Assembly (NCBI RefSeq): GCF_027943255.1
Contig: NC_072893.1
Location: 133,733,784-133,797,783 of the forward strand
Reading direction: 5' to 3'
DNA: 64,000 bases
Origin: Anastrepha obliqua
Lineage: Eukaryota; Arthropoda; Insecta; Diptera; Tephritidae
Positions 11,230-24,349 of the stretch are shown piece after piece; the stretch's first letter is position 1; every line of letters begins with the position of its first letter. The translations under genes were made by a program, and so were the position numbers. The notes beneath the pieces are model-generated. The model did not search any database. It was not told the DNA's origin and was given only the letters and a program-made list of their open reading frames with translations.

Positions 11230-12711
11230 TTACGCTTTGTCCTCCACCTTATCCTGGACGCGGAACTGGATCCGCCCCAGATGTAGGTGAGGACGGCACC
11301 CGTACTTCGACTTAAGCACCTTGAGGGACCCAAGATCGATACCCAGTACCAGGTGGGAACCCGCCTCCGAAGTGGTAGCGGATTTCTGCCTGGTGCACGT
11401 GTATACTCTCCAGAGAGTCGTGTCAAGATCCTTATTCTGAACACGGATGCGTTTGAGGAGTTCTGCTGAATTACAGGAAGGACCCGGAATCCAGACACTC
11501 GCTCGTACCAGCCTTTCTTTGCTACTCTCAACAAGAATAAACTTGCTGTTTTCGCAGGCTGGAATCTTTGCTATAGCTTTTTCTAGCCATTCTCGGGAAA
11601 AAGCATTGGAACAGTGCACCTTTACGATGCCGTCCACCACGCTTTTCCCCTCGAACGTCGGCGCGTCTTTCGACTCACCGATAGCTTTCCAAAGATAGCT
11701 GTCAAGATAGTCTTGTTGCCCTTTGGACAGTAGACCATCTTGTTTGTCGGTGTGTATCTCCACCGTCATTGCCTTTGCTGCCATTCTCGCGAATGATTCG
11801 CCAGACGTTGACGGAAGAGTGTCATTCGACATTTGAGGTCCCTTAGCCTCTGCCTTGTCAGGCAAAGGTTTGTCTGCCTTGGATTGGGTCGAGGATGCAG
11901 GCATTTCCGAATTCCGTCTCTCGACTTTCCTCTTCTTTGCCTTTCTCCTCTTCCCGGTCGTTGGCACAGACCTCGTTTCGTTTCCGGAAGAGCGCAGCGC
12001 TACAGAGGAGTCCTCTGTTCTGCCACGCTTTCCCGTTTCCGTTACAGGTGTCGAAGTTGACGGAGCTTGAGTCCTTGCCTTAGCTAGTGCTTCGGCTTGC
12101 CTCGCCTTCTGTCTTCTTCGTTTGATCTGCCTTGCGGTTAGACCAACACCTGCGTTCGAATCTCCAATAACTTCGGTCTTTTTACCGGTACTTACCTGAT
12201 TCGCACCAGGTTTAACCGTTGTCAATGACTTACTCGGTACCAGAGATCCGTCTGAGTCTACTGAGAGATTGTCCGCCATCTCCACATCCTCCGCAACTTG
12301 TTCAGTTGCTTCCGATCGTTTCGACGGCGGTGTATTGCTCACACTCACTCGGCTCTCCATTGGCATAGCCAATGTGCCATGTTTCACCACTAGTAGTGCG
12401 CTTCCTCCGGAACCCTGGGTGTCAGTTCCGGTCTTAGGGGAATGTGGGGTTCGGGCCTGCACATCCGATGCCCGAGCCGTCGATTGCTCGACGGGAGGAT
12501 TTCCCAAAAGTGGGTTACCTCGTGCAGAAATATCCATGTTTAGCCTCCACATTAAATAAAAGAAATGCATTTTATCCCTCCTGCCAGGTTGTCGGTACGG
12601 TACTCTCCACATAGTACTTGGGTGGCCACCAATTCCGCCGTTCCGCGGATGAGTGGATACCCAATTCCTATATGAAGCTGCCCTCTTAGTTCGTGGTAGG
12701 TTAATCTCCAA
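11230..12711 (-). CDS. LINE ORF1: nucleic-acid-binding protein with DUF4780-like domain
   Basis: ORF1 proteins coat the element RNA and form the transposition particle. The open frame gives 493 residues. The first 58 look like read-through of leader sequence, and I favour the ATG at 12537 (MDISARGNPLLG), which gives about 435 residues. The middle is Lys/Arg/Ser-rich and probably disordered (RQIKRRRQKARQAEALAKAR). The C-terminal 150 residues contain a DUF4780-like fold: FARMAAKAM, then RASVWIPGP, TLWRVYTCTR, HLVLGIDLGSLKVLK and HLHLGRIQFRV. No CCHC zinc knuckles are seen, unlike ORF1 proteins of Jockey and I elements. The frame is intact up to its stop at 11230-11232. Confidence 0.85.
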   Translation of the reverse strand: MEINLPRTKRAASYRNWVSTHPRNGGIGGHPSTMWRVPYRQPGRRDKMHFFYLMWRLNMDISARGNPLLGNPPVEQSTARASDVQARTPHSPKTGTDTQGSGGSALLVVKHGTLAMPMESRVSVSNTPPSKRSEATEQVAEDVEMADNLSVDSDGSLVPSKSLTTVKPGANQVSTGKKTEVIGDSNAGVGLTARQIKRRRQKARQAEALAKARTQAPSTSTPVTETGKRGRTEDSSVALRSSGNETRSVPTTGKRRKAKKRKVERRNSEMPASSTQSKADKPLPDKAEAKGPQMSNDTLPSTSGESFARMAAKAMTVEIHTDKQDGLLSKGQQDYLDSYLWKAIGESKDAPTFEGKSVVDGIVKVHCSNAFSREWLEKAIAKIPACENSKFILVESSKERLVRASVWIPGPSCNSAELLKRIRVQNKDLDTTLWRVYTCTRQKSATTSEAGSHLVLGIDLGSLKVLKSKYGCRPHLHLGRIQFRVQDKVEDKA

Positions 12712-12911
12712 AGAATGGGGTTAACTCGCCACTTAAGCCTCATCCCCGCGGCAAGGAGACCGACATGATAAGGGCAACAGCAACATACTGCAGATGTGAT
12801 GCACTTGCGTAGCAGGTCTTCAGCGCAAAATGTCTGGCACACTAGAGACCGAGAGCCGAAAAGCAGCCTTATGGTTATTTTTGTTTTGCAGTTGCAACGA
12901 GTCGATGTCAT

Positions 12912-13400
12912 TTTCTCAAAGCCTTTAAATCAGTTGAGTTTTTGGTTGCGTGTGCTTTGATAATAATCGTGCCGCATATACGCCAAGGGGCCGGATGCCT
13001 CTGCGATGCTGCTTTGTTTTATGAGTACAGCAAAGCTTTACGTGCATGCATGTGTGAATGTGGTATGCTTTGCCAAAATAAACTAAAAAGCAGTTCCGCA
13101 GATGGAAGGCGAAATCTGTGAGGAAATTTAAGAAAATCAACTTAAATTCTGGTTCATATGGAGAATAAATCTGATAAGTGTATTTTTGTTTTTATTATCA
13201 GCATTTATTTTATTTCGAAACATGGAGTTAAAGGATCTCACATGTTCTTAGTTCGTTTTCTCTTTAATTACATATAAAAATATATCTATATAAATTTATT
13301 AAATTTTTCTAAACAAAAATAAATTAGTAGAATTCGAAGAATCTACAGATTTTTCATTGCGCTTGGACCATGCATTCGAAGCAATAATAGCTTCATCTAT
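12912..13400. other. gene-free stretch
   Basis: AT-rich spacer between the LINE and a SINE. No coding or structural feature could be supported. Confidence 0.4.
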
Positions 13401-13403
13401 AAG

Positions 13404-13722
13404 GCGGCCGCCGGAGCTGAATGAGTTGGTGCGTGACTACCATTTGGAAGTTCGCAGATTCGAATCTTCGTGCATAAAACACAAAAATTATAGAAAAAGT
13501 TTTTTCTAATAGCGGTCGCCCTTCAGCAATGGTATACCGTCGACTGTATTTCTGCCATAAGAAAATCCTTGGTACAAAAGTATATGCCATTCATGGTTGG
13601 CTTAAAACTGTACGTTCCCTCATTTGCAGAACAACATCAGGACGCACGCGAAAAATAGGAGGAGAGCTCGGCCAATCACCCAAAAAGTGTGTAGGTGCCA
13701 ATTATGTATAAACATATATAAG
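13404..13722 (+). mobile_element. tRNA-derived SINE, near complete
   Basis: About 320 bp with a tRNA-like head. A degenerate A box lies in gagctgaatgagttggtgcg and a B box in agattcgaatcttcg. The body follows: ctaatagcggtcgccctt, tgtatttctgccat, ggcttaaaactgta, catttgcagaacaacatcag, aggagagctcggcc, then caaaaagtgtgtaggtgcc and an AT-rich tail. The same head and body blocks recur separately at 6.7, 18.9, 51.3, 56.1 and 59.2 kb, which proves a dispersed family. It would be transcribed by RNA polymerase III and mobilised by a LINE partner. I recall this repeat from tephritid fruit fly genomes; that is memory, not a search. Confidence 0.82.
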
Positions 13723-13724
13723 GG

Positions 13725-16700
13725 ACTTTGTGGCAACTTGTAATTTTTAATAACCGTTATACCACTCTTATACACTAGAATCTTGACTATAGCACGGCCG
13801 GCTTGTTTAAAATAGTAGGTGTTAAGAAATCGAAAACTTTATATATATTTGACGTTCGAAATATACAAATTCTTGAGCACCTAAAAATTTAATTAAATGA
13901 AATCGAACTGAATGTTGGTATTTAAAACAACTAAGTCATACTGTAAATTATTTTGCTAAAGCTAATGAATTTCAATTAGAGTCCATTTAAATATATTTAG
14001 TTTGCTTGTAAAGGCAACAGAGAGTTTTCACACTTCTCGCCCAAATAATTTTTTCTAACTTTTATTATTCCCAATGCATTATCACCAGCATTCGACTTTT
14101 GCCTGAAGCCTAGCGGAAGTGTCAGTGGCTCCAGTGAGCTTTACAGTGAGTGCACATGAATTGGCACCATTTCAAGGCACTGCTCCCAGCCACCATCATT
14201 GGTTTACCGGTTGTGACTGGCTGGCGGCTCGACGTGCCATAAAAAATTGCACGAAAATCAGTGAGTCAATATGTCGGTGGCTCTGACGCCCATCAGTGCC
14301 TGTTAAATTGAAAAAAAAATAAAAGCCTAAAACAAACAATTGAGAAATGCAAGAGCCGGAAGCTTTCGCCTCGAAATAAACGACTCACCCGTAGCACGGC
14401 GTGCTTCCGTATGTCTCACCACTTAGCCAACCCCGGGCCATACAATCATTCAACCATTGACCAATTCGGCCCTCTGCAGCGCTTTCGATCTCACCTTGTG
14501 TCCGACAAGTGCGCAATTAATTTACAGTTGCTGCTCGTTAAATGTTTCCATTTGGCCGGAAGTGTAATGTTGAGAATGTTTCATGCACGTGCATGTGCAA
14601 TATGACAAGATCTTCATCTATACCATAAAGTAAGCCAGGGCAACCCCAGCATACATGGCCGAAGCAGATCGAAAGCGAAATGAATCGTGCGAATTTAAAC
14701 ACCGAGAAGAGCTGAAATCAAAGAATTTAGCGACTAAAAATTAGGAGAACTTATCTCAAGTAAGACGAGACAAAAGAAAGAAAGAAGAAGATTTACTTTC
14801 TATTTGTCCCGCTACTTAACTTATTGACTCTTTTTTATTTGCAAACTTCGCAGGGTGGTGAACTTCAGCGCGTCATAATTTACTAATTTCAGTACTAATT
14901 TAAATAAACACTTATACATGCATACTCTTGCGCAAGGGTGTTTCGTATGTATCGTATGTGCATTACTTACATTGCGTGACCAAGTGACTGTTGGAATTCT
15001 CAAGCTTAACACGCATGCACAGATATGCTAGAGGAACTTGAAAAATTTTCAGCAGTAATTGGAGAATTGAAAGGTTGGGAAATTAAAGGATTGCAAAGGA
15101 CAGGAGAGCGCATGTGTAAGTGAATAATTGACAAAATGCTATACAAAGCAAGCGGCCTCTATAGCGTGAGCTTACAGATACTGGCGCAGCATGGAGGCTC
15201 AATAAGAGGTTGGTTAGGAGGTTAATGATGTTCATGATTTTATGGCAGATTTTATAGCTGAATTCAAATCCTCAGTAAAAAGCCGTATTCACCCCTTCAA
15301 TGAACTTGGAGGACTGGATGATTTATAAGACAAAGATCGATCAAAGGCATAACAAATTGTAGAACCTTAACACCATTGGAATACTGAAGCCTTAAAGACT
15401 CGATTCATATGATTTATTTTGGATATTTTATTTTATGCATGGAAGTTAGGTTCAGTGGCAATTAACAAAAAGTACCAAATTTACTTTTCGTCATTTTTAA
15501 ATTACAATATGGTAACTTTACATGACTCTCCAAGCGATAAGCTAACCTGACTGAAAGTTTCAAGGAAATTAAACAAAAATATAGGCACTAAACTAAAAAA
15601 ATAAAAAATAAAAAAATAAGCAGCGCGATCAGAGAGAAATTCGTTTTTTTTTATGTTTTTCTTGAAAAGTAATATTAGCCGGGTACAAGTGAGCAAATAG
15701 ATTACTTAAAAATTAATTTAAACTTATTTTTGGCGTTTTTTTGCGTACCTGTCTCCGCTTTGTCGACTTTTTGCCAAATCACATAGAAAAAATTGGGCAG
15801 TGAAATATGCATTTCACAAAGTATATGAAATACACGCCAAGTAAATACTCCAACAGTTCTCTGGGTAAATAAGTCAACGAAAGCATGTATTATGTAAGTG
15901 TGCCTGTGTGTATTTATGTACACATGCAAGAGAAAAATATACAATGAACGCGTCATAATAACTCAATATTGAATTCCTTAAAGTTTAAGGTTTCCAATTT
16001 TCTTTTTATTGAAGAATATAAAAATATTGCTCATGGCGAAAAAGTTTGCTTAAAATCATACAAATAAATATGTACTCACACACACACAACCTATAGCCTG
16101 GCTGTGGCTGACGAGACAAGTGTGTCACTGTAGTTCTTCCGCCACAATTTGTCTTTACCTTCCAGTCAGTTGATAAAAGTCATTTGGAAAATTTTCCAAC
16201 TACTCTGCACAATGCTAGTATTCTAAGTTTAAGTGGCACACATATGCACACAATTTTCCATAGTCACTCTCATGGTAAGACAAAGCAACGGAAGTGAACT
16301 GAAGTGCAGAGAAAATAAATGGAACGAAAAACTTTTCCTCACGCGGTTGGACATTTGTTTTAGCAATTGTGTCACTGACTTTTTTATACATACATACATG
16401 TGTTGTATATATGGATGTGTTTTGGTTATACTTTTCATAAAGTTTTGTGCGTCCTCACTAAGCCAGAGGAGAAAAGGAGAGAAGAGAAGCAAACAAAGCG
16501 CGTCTAGTTTCAACAAATTCTTTTACCATTTCGTTCTGAAATTCATTTAACGCAAATCGTAACAGCGCTCCCCAAAAAGCTTTATTTAGCCACCACAAAT
16601 AGTAAAAACGCGAATATATAATAAGTTTTTTTTGGTTCAAGGCAACTCTGAACCACTACATTGAACCAGCTACCGACCGCCAACCACGAAACCACGAAGA

Positions 16701-18905
16701 AAAGCTAGTCATGAGCCACCAACTATGGACGGCAGAGCGTACAGCGCAACTCAACGTCACTTTCTTCATTTCGTTTATTGCTTACGACTTACTTTGTGTA
16801 TTACTTAACTTTTTTGTGTATAGGAGTACTTAGTTATTTATCCTTTCGTCATTTACAAGGTCTTTTCTTCACCACTACTGCACTCTGAGTCACTTACAGA
16901 TTTGATTAGCACAATGAAAAGCCAAACAAAAATACAATAACTATGAAGTAGCATGAAAAGACGTCAGTTGTGCACCCGTCAGAGCAACCAACGCCTGCGT
17001 CACCAAGCCCCAATTATTGCATCAGCATTTCGAAATTTCATTTCGGTCAAAACGGAAACGGCTAAACATCTAACAATGACGCCCACGACCCGCTGCCTCC
17101 GCTTTTTAGCATTTAGACACACACACTCGACCTCTACTGCCCACATGCTAGCTATTTTTAAAGTTCATGCAAACACGCAAACTTTAACGGCACATTCTCT
17201 TACATTTTGAAGATTGCACAGCTGAAGAATGAAAGTACAACGTAACTTCCACAATTCATCCAAGCCAAACCGATGTATTACAAACTTCCATAATAAATGC
17301 AGTAGCATAAAAGTGTGAGCAGGATGCGGTGGGAAACGACGGCCATTATTTAACAGTTAAAAGTTGAAAAATGCCCTGAATGCGGAAGATTGATCGTTAG
17401 CAAATGCAAATTTTAGCATAGCCACGGGGCGTATGCGCAACATTTACCACGTACAGGTCATCACCGCAAGCGGTCACCGTGAACTTTGCTAACATTGTGA
17501 TATAACGCGAAGCAACAAAGTGCGAGAAAATGCAAGCAATAACAAGGTATTTCAATTTAGCGTTACTCGCCATTCGTCGCCTTCTGGTGCCCCCGGACGT
17601 GAACGAAATCGTTTGTGTTAGTGTGCATATTTACAGCTTACATTGTTGTAAACGTTTAAGTAAAGAGGCGATGTTTGAGACTTTTGATGATTTGTTTGCA
17701 TTGCGCGCAAAAATTATTTCACTTTTGAGTGACGGAAGTCTTGGTGTAGTGAAATTGCTGCTAACTGAAAACAATCTTTTTAGAGTTTATTTATATTTGT
17801 TTATAAATTACAACACAATAAAAATATTTTGCTTTCTTCGATTTCCTAGTTTCCCTATATGCGAATTCTACTATTTTTTTAGTATTTCTTCATTAAAAAT
17901 TGTACCGTTTAACTTTTTCTCTTCAAAATTGCATCATTAACATTCCCATACCCACACCCTAAGCCCGAAAGCATCCCCTACTCTCTGCTCTCTAACTATT
18001 TCCTCTTTTCCTTTCTGCTCTCCTCTCTCGTTGACTCATCAATATTTCATTTGGCTCATACACATCCAGTTCAACTGCTGCCCTCAGGTGTTTTAATAAT
18101 GAAAAAGCCATTTGGTCGAGCTATTTGTTATTTTGATTACACATGAACTAAGGCAGTATCCTTTAACCCAGACTGCCTCTACGGACTAGCCTGTATGCCA
18201 TTGCACTCACATAAAAACAGTTTCGGTCATAAACAGTTGGTAGTTTGTTGCGAAGGCGCTGGATTTAACAGCAATTTTACTACGCTCAGTATTTGTGGTT
18301 GTTGCTGTGCACCACTTACATTACCGTGAAAGTACATTTTGTGTACTCCATTTGTGTTTTATGTAATGATAGTGGCATAGTGGCCACATTCCTCGGACAT
18401 GGGCACGCACATACAGCCGAGCAAACTCACCCACTTTTTCTATAAATTACCAACCATTAACTTTTTTTTTATGAAATGTTTTATTTTGCTCTACTCACTT
18501 ATTACTTTTTTCTTGAAATGCCATCTGGCGTTAAAATAAATTCAAGTGACCGCATTTTGATGCGCACTTGGGGAGCCAGCTCTCGTGCCCGCGAATTATG
18601 AACGCATTGGCGTGTTAAGCTGGCGGAAATTGCTATTTGAGTTGAGTTACCACCGCAGCACAAGCACGGACGATTAGCGGCAGTGACAGTGTACTCGTAT
18701 GCCTTCTGAAAAATTTGAGAAAGGAAGCAGTCACCGAGAAAGCAAATTGTGAACAAAATAATTTCATTTGAAGTCATAAAGCTTGTTTTGGTAAAAGGTT
18801 TAAAAATACTGATTCGGAAAACATTTTCATTAAATTTCTCAACTCACGACATCAGTACGAAAACTGTGCTTATTATAAATATATTTATAAATGACGCTTG
18901 TACCT
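13725..18905. other. gene-free AT-rich DNA
   Basis: No exon, RNA gene or identifiable transposon. Short CA runs occur (for example cacacacacaca near 16078). It may be intergenic, or part of a long 5' intron of the exchange-factor gene if that gene has distal first exons. Confidence 0.4.
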
Positions 18906-18906
18906 T

Positions 18907-19016
18907 TTATGTGGTATTTGGCCGACCTCCTCCTCTTATTAGTGGTGTGTGTCTTGATGTTGTTGCACAAATAGAGGAATCTACTGTTCTAAGCCGACTC
19001 CTTTTTAAGCCGTGAA
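18907..19016 (-). mobile_element. SINE fragment, minus strand
   Basis: The reverse complement reads ggcttaaaaaggagtcggct, then ctatttgtgcaacaacatca, then aagaggaggaggtcggcc. These are the 3' body blocks of the SINE at 13.4 kb. The head is missing. Confidence 0.75.
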
Positions 19017-22000
19017 ATTAGTTCTTTCCTTTAAATTTGTTTAGCCTCAATCTTAATAGCATAGTTGATTGCATATAATATTGACTCATTTCGGAAAATA
19101 TACATTTAAGATTTTTTAATTAGTCTTCCTTCTAGTATAATACAGCACTGAATATCACAGCTGGTCTGTTTGTATTTGTTAATGGAAGGGGGCCAATGAC
19201 GTAATGATGGCTATGTGTGAACACGCAACTTTACAACATTCTGAGCCCAATTTCATTCAACTCTCCAATAGTCTGGCTTGACTCAAACAAAATTTTTTTT
19301 TGATTTTTGAGCTAAGTTTTTGAATGAAATTTATGCGCCACTCTTTTGATTGAGGTTTAACAGGTAACATTATTCGATACTTTCTGTCAAAAAAAGATGT
19401 TAGACAAAGGAACATAGAACGTAACGTAACCAACATCTTTGTTGCTCTATAATCTCTTTGGATTAAAATTTATTTCAACTCTCGTCACTTCAGTGTATGA
19501 TGGGAACTGAAGAGTTTAAAAAGTGTTCCCGCAACAACGAAAATAATAAATGTCCAACTAAAAGCCTACAGAGTTGAACAGCGATAGAGTTAAGTGCAAG
19601 TCAAAATTTTAGCGTGTGCCACGGTACGCACAAATCCTTGACGCCTTCTCAGCCTAAGTCTTAATTTTTCCACCCCACTTTCGCTTCTTCTGATCATGAA
19701 AAGCAACGCCTCAACTTTTTAATGGAATTTAGCTGTAATTAGTATGACAGAAATACGGCACTTTTTTCTCAACAAATTTTCCTAATCGTTTCTACCACAC
19801 CTCTGGCCACACACAATTAAATATTCCCACGCTATGCCCTGTTCCACTCACATCTTGATTTCTCGACACCTTAACAGCCTTTTTTCACAAGATGCACTTA
19901 TTAATTTGTAGTTCTCTCTTGCCAAGCACTTCAGTTGTTGGCGCTATATTGGCAGTCCAAAAAAAACTTTGGGAAAACTAACAAAATACCCAAAAAGAAA
20001 AATAAATGATGCGGCCATATGCGCTGACTTTGTTAGCCGGGCTATTGATTGACCATATTGCGGCTTTTACTCTGCATTAGTGTCACATAACAGGACTTCT
20101 AACTCCCTAACAAGTTGAGCTTCACAGCTTACTACAATACGGAAGATGCTACTTGTTGTATGTCACACTTATTTGTCGCTACTTGCCCCTGACAGTTTAC
20201 GACAACACGCTTGTTAGTTGTTGCTACAAGTACAACTTTTTCATTTACATTTGCATATACTGCACATCAATTCTCACCTTCTGCTCGCACGTTTCCACAT
20301 ATTGCTTAGCTGCTTACTTCAGTGACTAGTCAAGTATGTCTGATTGGCTGCTTGGTCGATTGGTCATCTCATCTCGTCCGTCTCTATGTTTGATTTTATA
20401 CTAACATTTGTACTTTTGGTTTGTTACATTTTTTGTAAGTTTATTTACTTCTTGGTTACTGTCAACGTAGTCGGTGATTGTCTGAAGATTTCCACAATAA
20501 CCGCAAGGGGAATCGAATGTAAGCGCTTGTTTACACACCACAGTAGGGCAAATGTTACAGGAAATCCAATTGCTATTGTACCAGAGCGAAAAGCAAACAA
20601 GCAAGCATACTTTATGGGGCGCTTCCTTTACATCACGTAAACGCCCGGAATGACCTCGTTATACACACGGAAATTTTGTAAATTGTGTGCAGATTGCAAT
20701 TTATTTCCCATTAAAGGGTGTTGAATCAAATAAAAGCCGTTACTTGGTCACATACAAAATATGAATTTGGTGATACTTGTTTTACTAGCGGTAGCAACGT
20801 AATATAGGAGGAAGTACGACGCGTAATCACCTGGACAAGCTATTACTTTGTGTATGAGTAGCCGGATGTATAACGGCTTTTTGGTTAAACGCATTCAGGT
20901 GATTAACAAAAAATGGTATAAAATTAAGATTTCCGAAAAGTATACTTGGAAAACAATAATTCCAAGCCGATATATGGCAATTACCCTAAGGGAATTTCTA
21001 TAATGAAAAAGAAAAATAATAAAAATATGAAGAACTGGTTTTCAAATTGAGAAGAGTAAAGTTAAAGAAATAATTATGGAAAGCAACTAAAACAAATTAC
21101 ACCTCTTCACATTGCTCACACTTTCGAACTGCCTAGGGCCATTGCAAGTAATTTGTCTTGTCGCATGTCCCAATGGCACTGTAAAAACGGCTCATTGTCA
21201 TGCAATTGATTAAATGATTTCTTCCGTTCGATTGCCTCATTCAATTGGCATGCACTAAAGAACGTTTGATATTCATTATATTGGATACATTCCTGCCTTC
21301 ATCCATTCTTTTTCACATTTTTAATGACATAATAAAGACATGCACAAATACAGCTTAAAAAGAGGAATGTGGGCGAAGGGAATAAAGAAATAAGGAATAA
21401 TAATAAAACAGACAATACAAAATCAAGAAAAAGTGAATAAAAAGAAGCGAAATTGAAATATAAAAGTTGCTAGAATTCAGAATAGACGTTAAATTGCTAC
21501 GCGGAACAACAATCAATCATTAAGGATATGAACTCAGCGCATGAATAACCAAGCAAATCGAAGCCAAAAGAAGTTAGTGAGTAGAGAAAATGGGAAGGAT
21601 CAGTACAAATTACGAATAAGTGGTGGAAAGTTGAACCAACAAAGCGGTGGAATTAAGTTGTTGCCAAATAAATATCGATGACCGGCGCGCGTGACCAATC
21701 GCCAGCGCACAAGCGCACAAACACACACACACACAACAAAGCAGACCTGACGGACGTTGCTTTGATGTTGGAAAATTTGATATTTTTCACTCTTATTTTG
21801 ATGTATGTTTGTGGTGCTATCATAAACCGTCACCTTCAAAAGGAAATTCCTGCAGTTTTTGTTTTTAGCTTAATCATAAACACGTACTGCACTTGATTGG
21901 CTATTGGGCAAGCTGAGTACACACACAAACACACATGAGTAGAGAGATGCACACACATTTCTTTTTTTGTTTTATGGGCTTAAGGTTTTATGAGCTCGCG

Positions 22001-24349
22001 AGTATTTGAAGGCGTATTGCTGTTGTGCTTTTAGCTGAGTTTGCATGGGTGCTTGGCCAATGGCCATGAACAAAATGAAGCAAAATTAAAAAAAAATTAC
22101 TCTTTGTAGGAGCCAAAAATTTCATAATATTCAGAATGTCACAAATTCCAATTAAAAAACATTGAAGGCGCATTCAGAAATTTAAATTGTTTGACTAAAA
22201 TCATTAAATGAAATTTCAAAATCCTCTAATAATCTATTTGTAATAGCTGCCTTTAGAAAAATGCTCGCTTGCATTATTTTCTCTAAAAACGACTAAAACT
22301 GCTTTAAATGACTTAATCAAACAAAAATTTTAAATTAAAAATTAAACAAAATTGAGTAAATGATTTAAAGAGAATGCAAAAAAAACTAGAAATTCGGAAT
22401 ATGCCACACTTCCAATAATGCAATGAAAAGGCAACTGATTAAGGAAGAGAAACGAATAAAAGAACTAATTTATCGAATGTAATGCACTCGCGCTCTGGTG
22501 TCGTTAAAACTGAATTATGACAGCTGAGTACTATTTTTTAAACGGCTGCATAAGTCTTTAAATCCAAAAGTACACAAATTTGGCGGCGCCTGATAAATCT
22601 GTGGTTAATTATTCAGTTACTAATGTCAAACCACCATGGCAAGCAGACGATTGAGCAGCAAATGCAAATGATAAACCTTTTTCTGAAGTCGCTGGTCCAT
22701 GTGTGACAGAGCTACTGAAAATCGGGACTCCCGGATAAGTGACAATATGCGAAGCCGGACATCTGCACAGTCCTTTTCAAATAATAAAATGATTTCTTTA
22801 ATATTCCAATTTCTAGTACGCCACACAAAGCTGCTGGTTACTAAATTTATAGTGCTATTGAAATTTCGACTGACAATTTCTTAACAAATTTTAATGATTC
22901 TTAAACTACTTTCGGAATTCCATTTCTAGGAAATACCGTTTTAAATTAATGCACATTTCAAATTGTTTAATGTATGAGCCAAAGGAACAAAGCCAGAAAG
23001 CTTTGCTGAAATTCACCGCAATGTCGCGTGATTTTATGGCATTAAAAATTTCCCTTCTCCCTGCGCTTCGACTGAATTTTATGTGGCAAAGCCATCGCAA
23101 ATGCATGCCCCTTGCGTGAATTTAAAAATATTGCGGGTAGCATGGGAATGGCGGAATGAAGAAAATGGTGCAAAACGTCCTAATTAAATGACAACAACAG
23201 TGATACTGTTTTCACACGTATTGTATAAGCTTTAATCCGCATAAGTTTCAATGAGGACATTAAAGCTCCTTGTGGGGCTTGCAAAGCCAAAAATAGTTGG
23301 TTGGAAAAAATTAAATTTTTTTTAATTGTATCACAAAATTATCTTTAACAAGGAAATAAGTATAAAAAAGAAGCTACTTAAACGCTAAGGGAATGTTTCA
23401 GCAAGTGAAGTTGATTTAAATAAGATAAAATACATAATAAAATGTAAGCTATCGTAATGCCAAAAAGGAAAACAAGTAAATCAAATCAAATACAACTAGA
23501 AAAGAATTAAAAGTTTCACTATTCACTTGCGCTGCAACTTCGCTGGTGCCATAAATTCGATGGTCGTTTTTGTTTTTCTTTTCTTTTAGCCACGCACTTC
23601 CCCGCACGACAGCTTCAGTAATTTCTCAGCTTTTTCACAATTCACTTAAATATTTTTCGCATGTTTTTTGTTGCCATCGTAGCCGGCGTCATTGATGCTG
23701 ATGGGCGTTATGCTGTCAGCTGCTCTTAAACTCAGTTAACAGCCAATTTTGTCCTTGAGATGTTGCTACATAACATGCTTACTGCCTGCCACTTGTAAAA
23801 GTTGCATTTTTTCTTGCTTCACACGATTTAGTTTCTCTCTTAGTGTAATGTGCGAAGTTGTATCGTCATCGTTGAGGTCGATGATGGGTTTGTTGGCAGC
23901 AATTTTCGTCTACTCTTACCGGCACTCAACAATTTTCTTCTTTGCTTTCGTTGGACAGTATTAGCCTTTTGTTTGTTTTGTTTTCTTTGCGCTTTTGTTG
24001 CTCATAAACTGTGGGTGCTGCGAAGGTTATCGGATGAATGGACTGACTTGAATTTATAGCCTCCCCACTTGGCAGGGATTAGGTGTCTAGATAAAGTCTC
24101 GCATTATAAATTCAAGCGTATAAAGCGAAAGAATTCAGTTGCAATTTTGGTTTGTTCGCCTGCAAGCCACTGGGCGGATAAGTCATATTGAACTGCAATA
24201 AAAAAGAAATATTTTAATAAAATACAAAATGTTGTACAAAATAATTAATTTCGAGTTGATTTTATTAGCCTGTTGCTACACTTCTCTTTTATTTTTCAAC
24301 TTACAATGAATTTTTATGCTAATGTTTGCTTTCATCCTTTTCTTTGTAG
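19017..24349. other. gene-free DNA upstream of the first recognised exon
   Basis: AT-rich, with a short CA microsatellite near 21720. The last 100 bases end in a pyrimidine-rich splice acceptor (ttttctttgtag, AG at 24348-24349). At least its distal part is therefore probably intron of the exchange-factor gene, and the first exon is not identified. Confidence 0.45.

Larger units (their letters stand above)
7367..12911 (-). mobile_element. near-complete non-LTR retrotransposon, LOA-like
   Basis: It has two long open reading frames in LINE order, ORF1 then ORF2 with a 14-base gap, a leader of about 200-370 bp before ORF1, and about 190 bp of 3' sequence after ORF2. The 3' sequence is CT-rich and ends in a short TTG repeat on the element strand (plus-strand caacaacaac at about 7370). 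Both frames are unbroken, so the copy is young. The likely clade is LOA or a neighbour, from EN-RT-RNase H order, the RT block GCPQGGVLSPLLW and an ORF1 with a DUF4780-like domain. Both outer boundaries are estimates. A similar motif at 7360-7371 (tgcagggtgcaac) and 12887-12898 (tgcagttgcaac) may be an imperfect target duplication. Confidence 0.85.
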
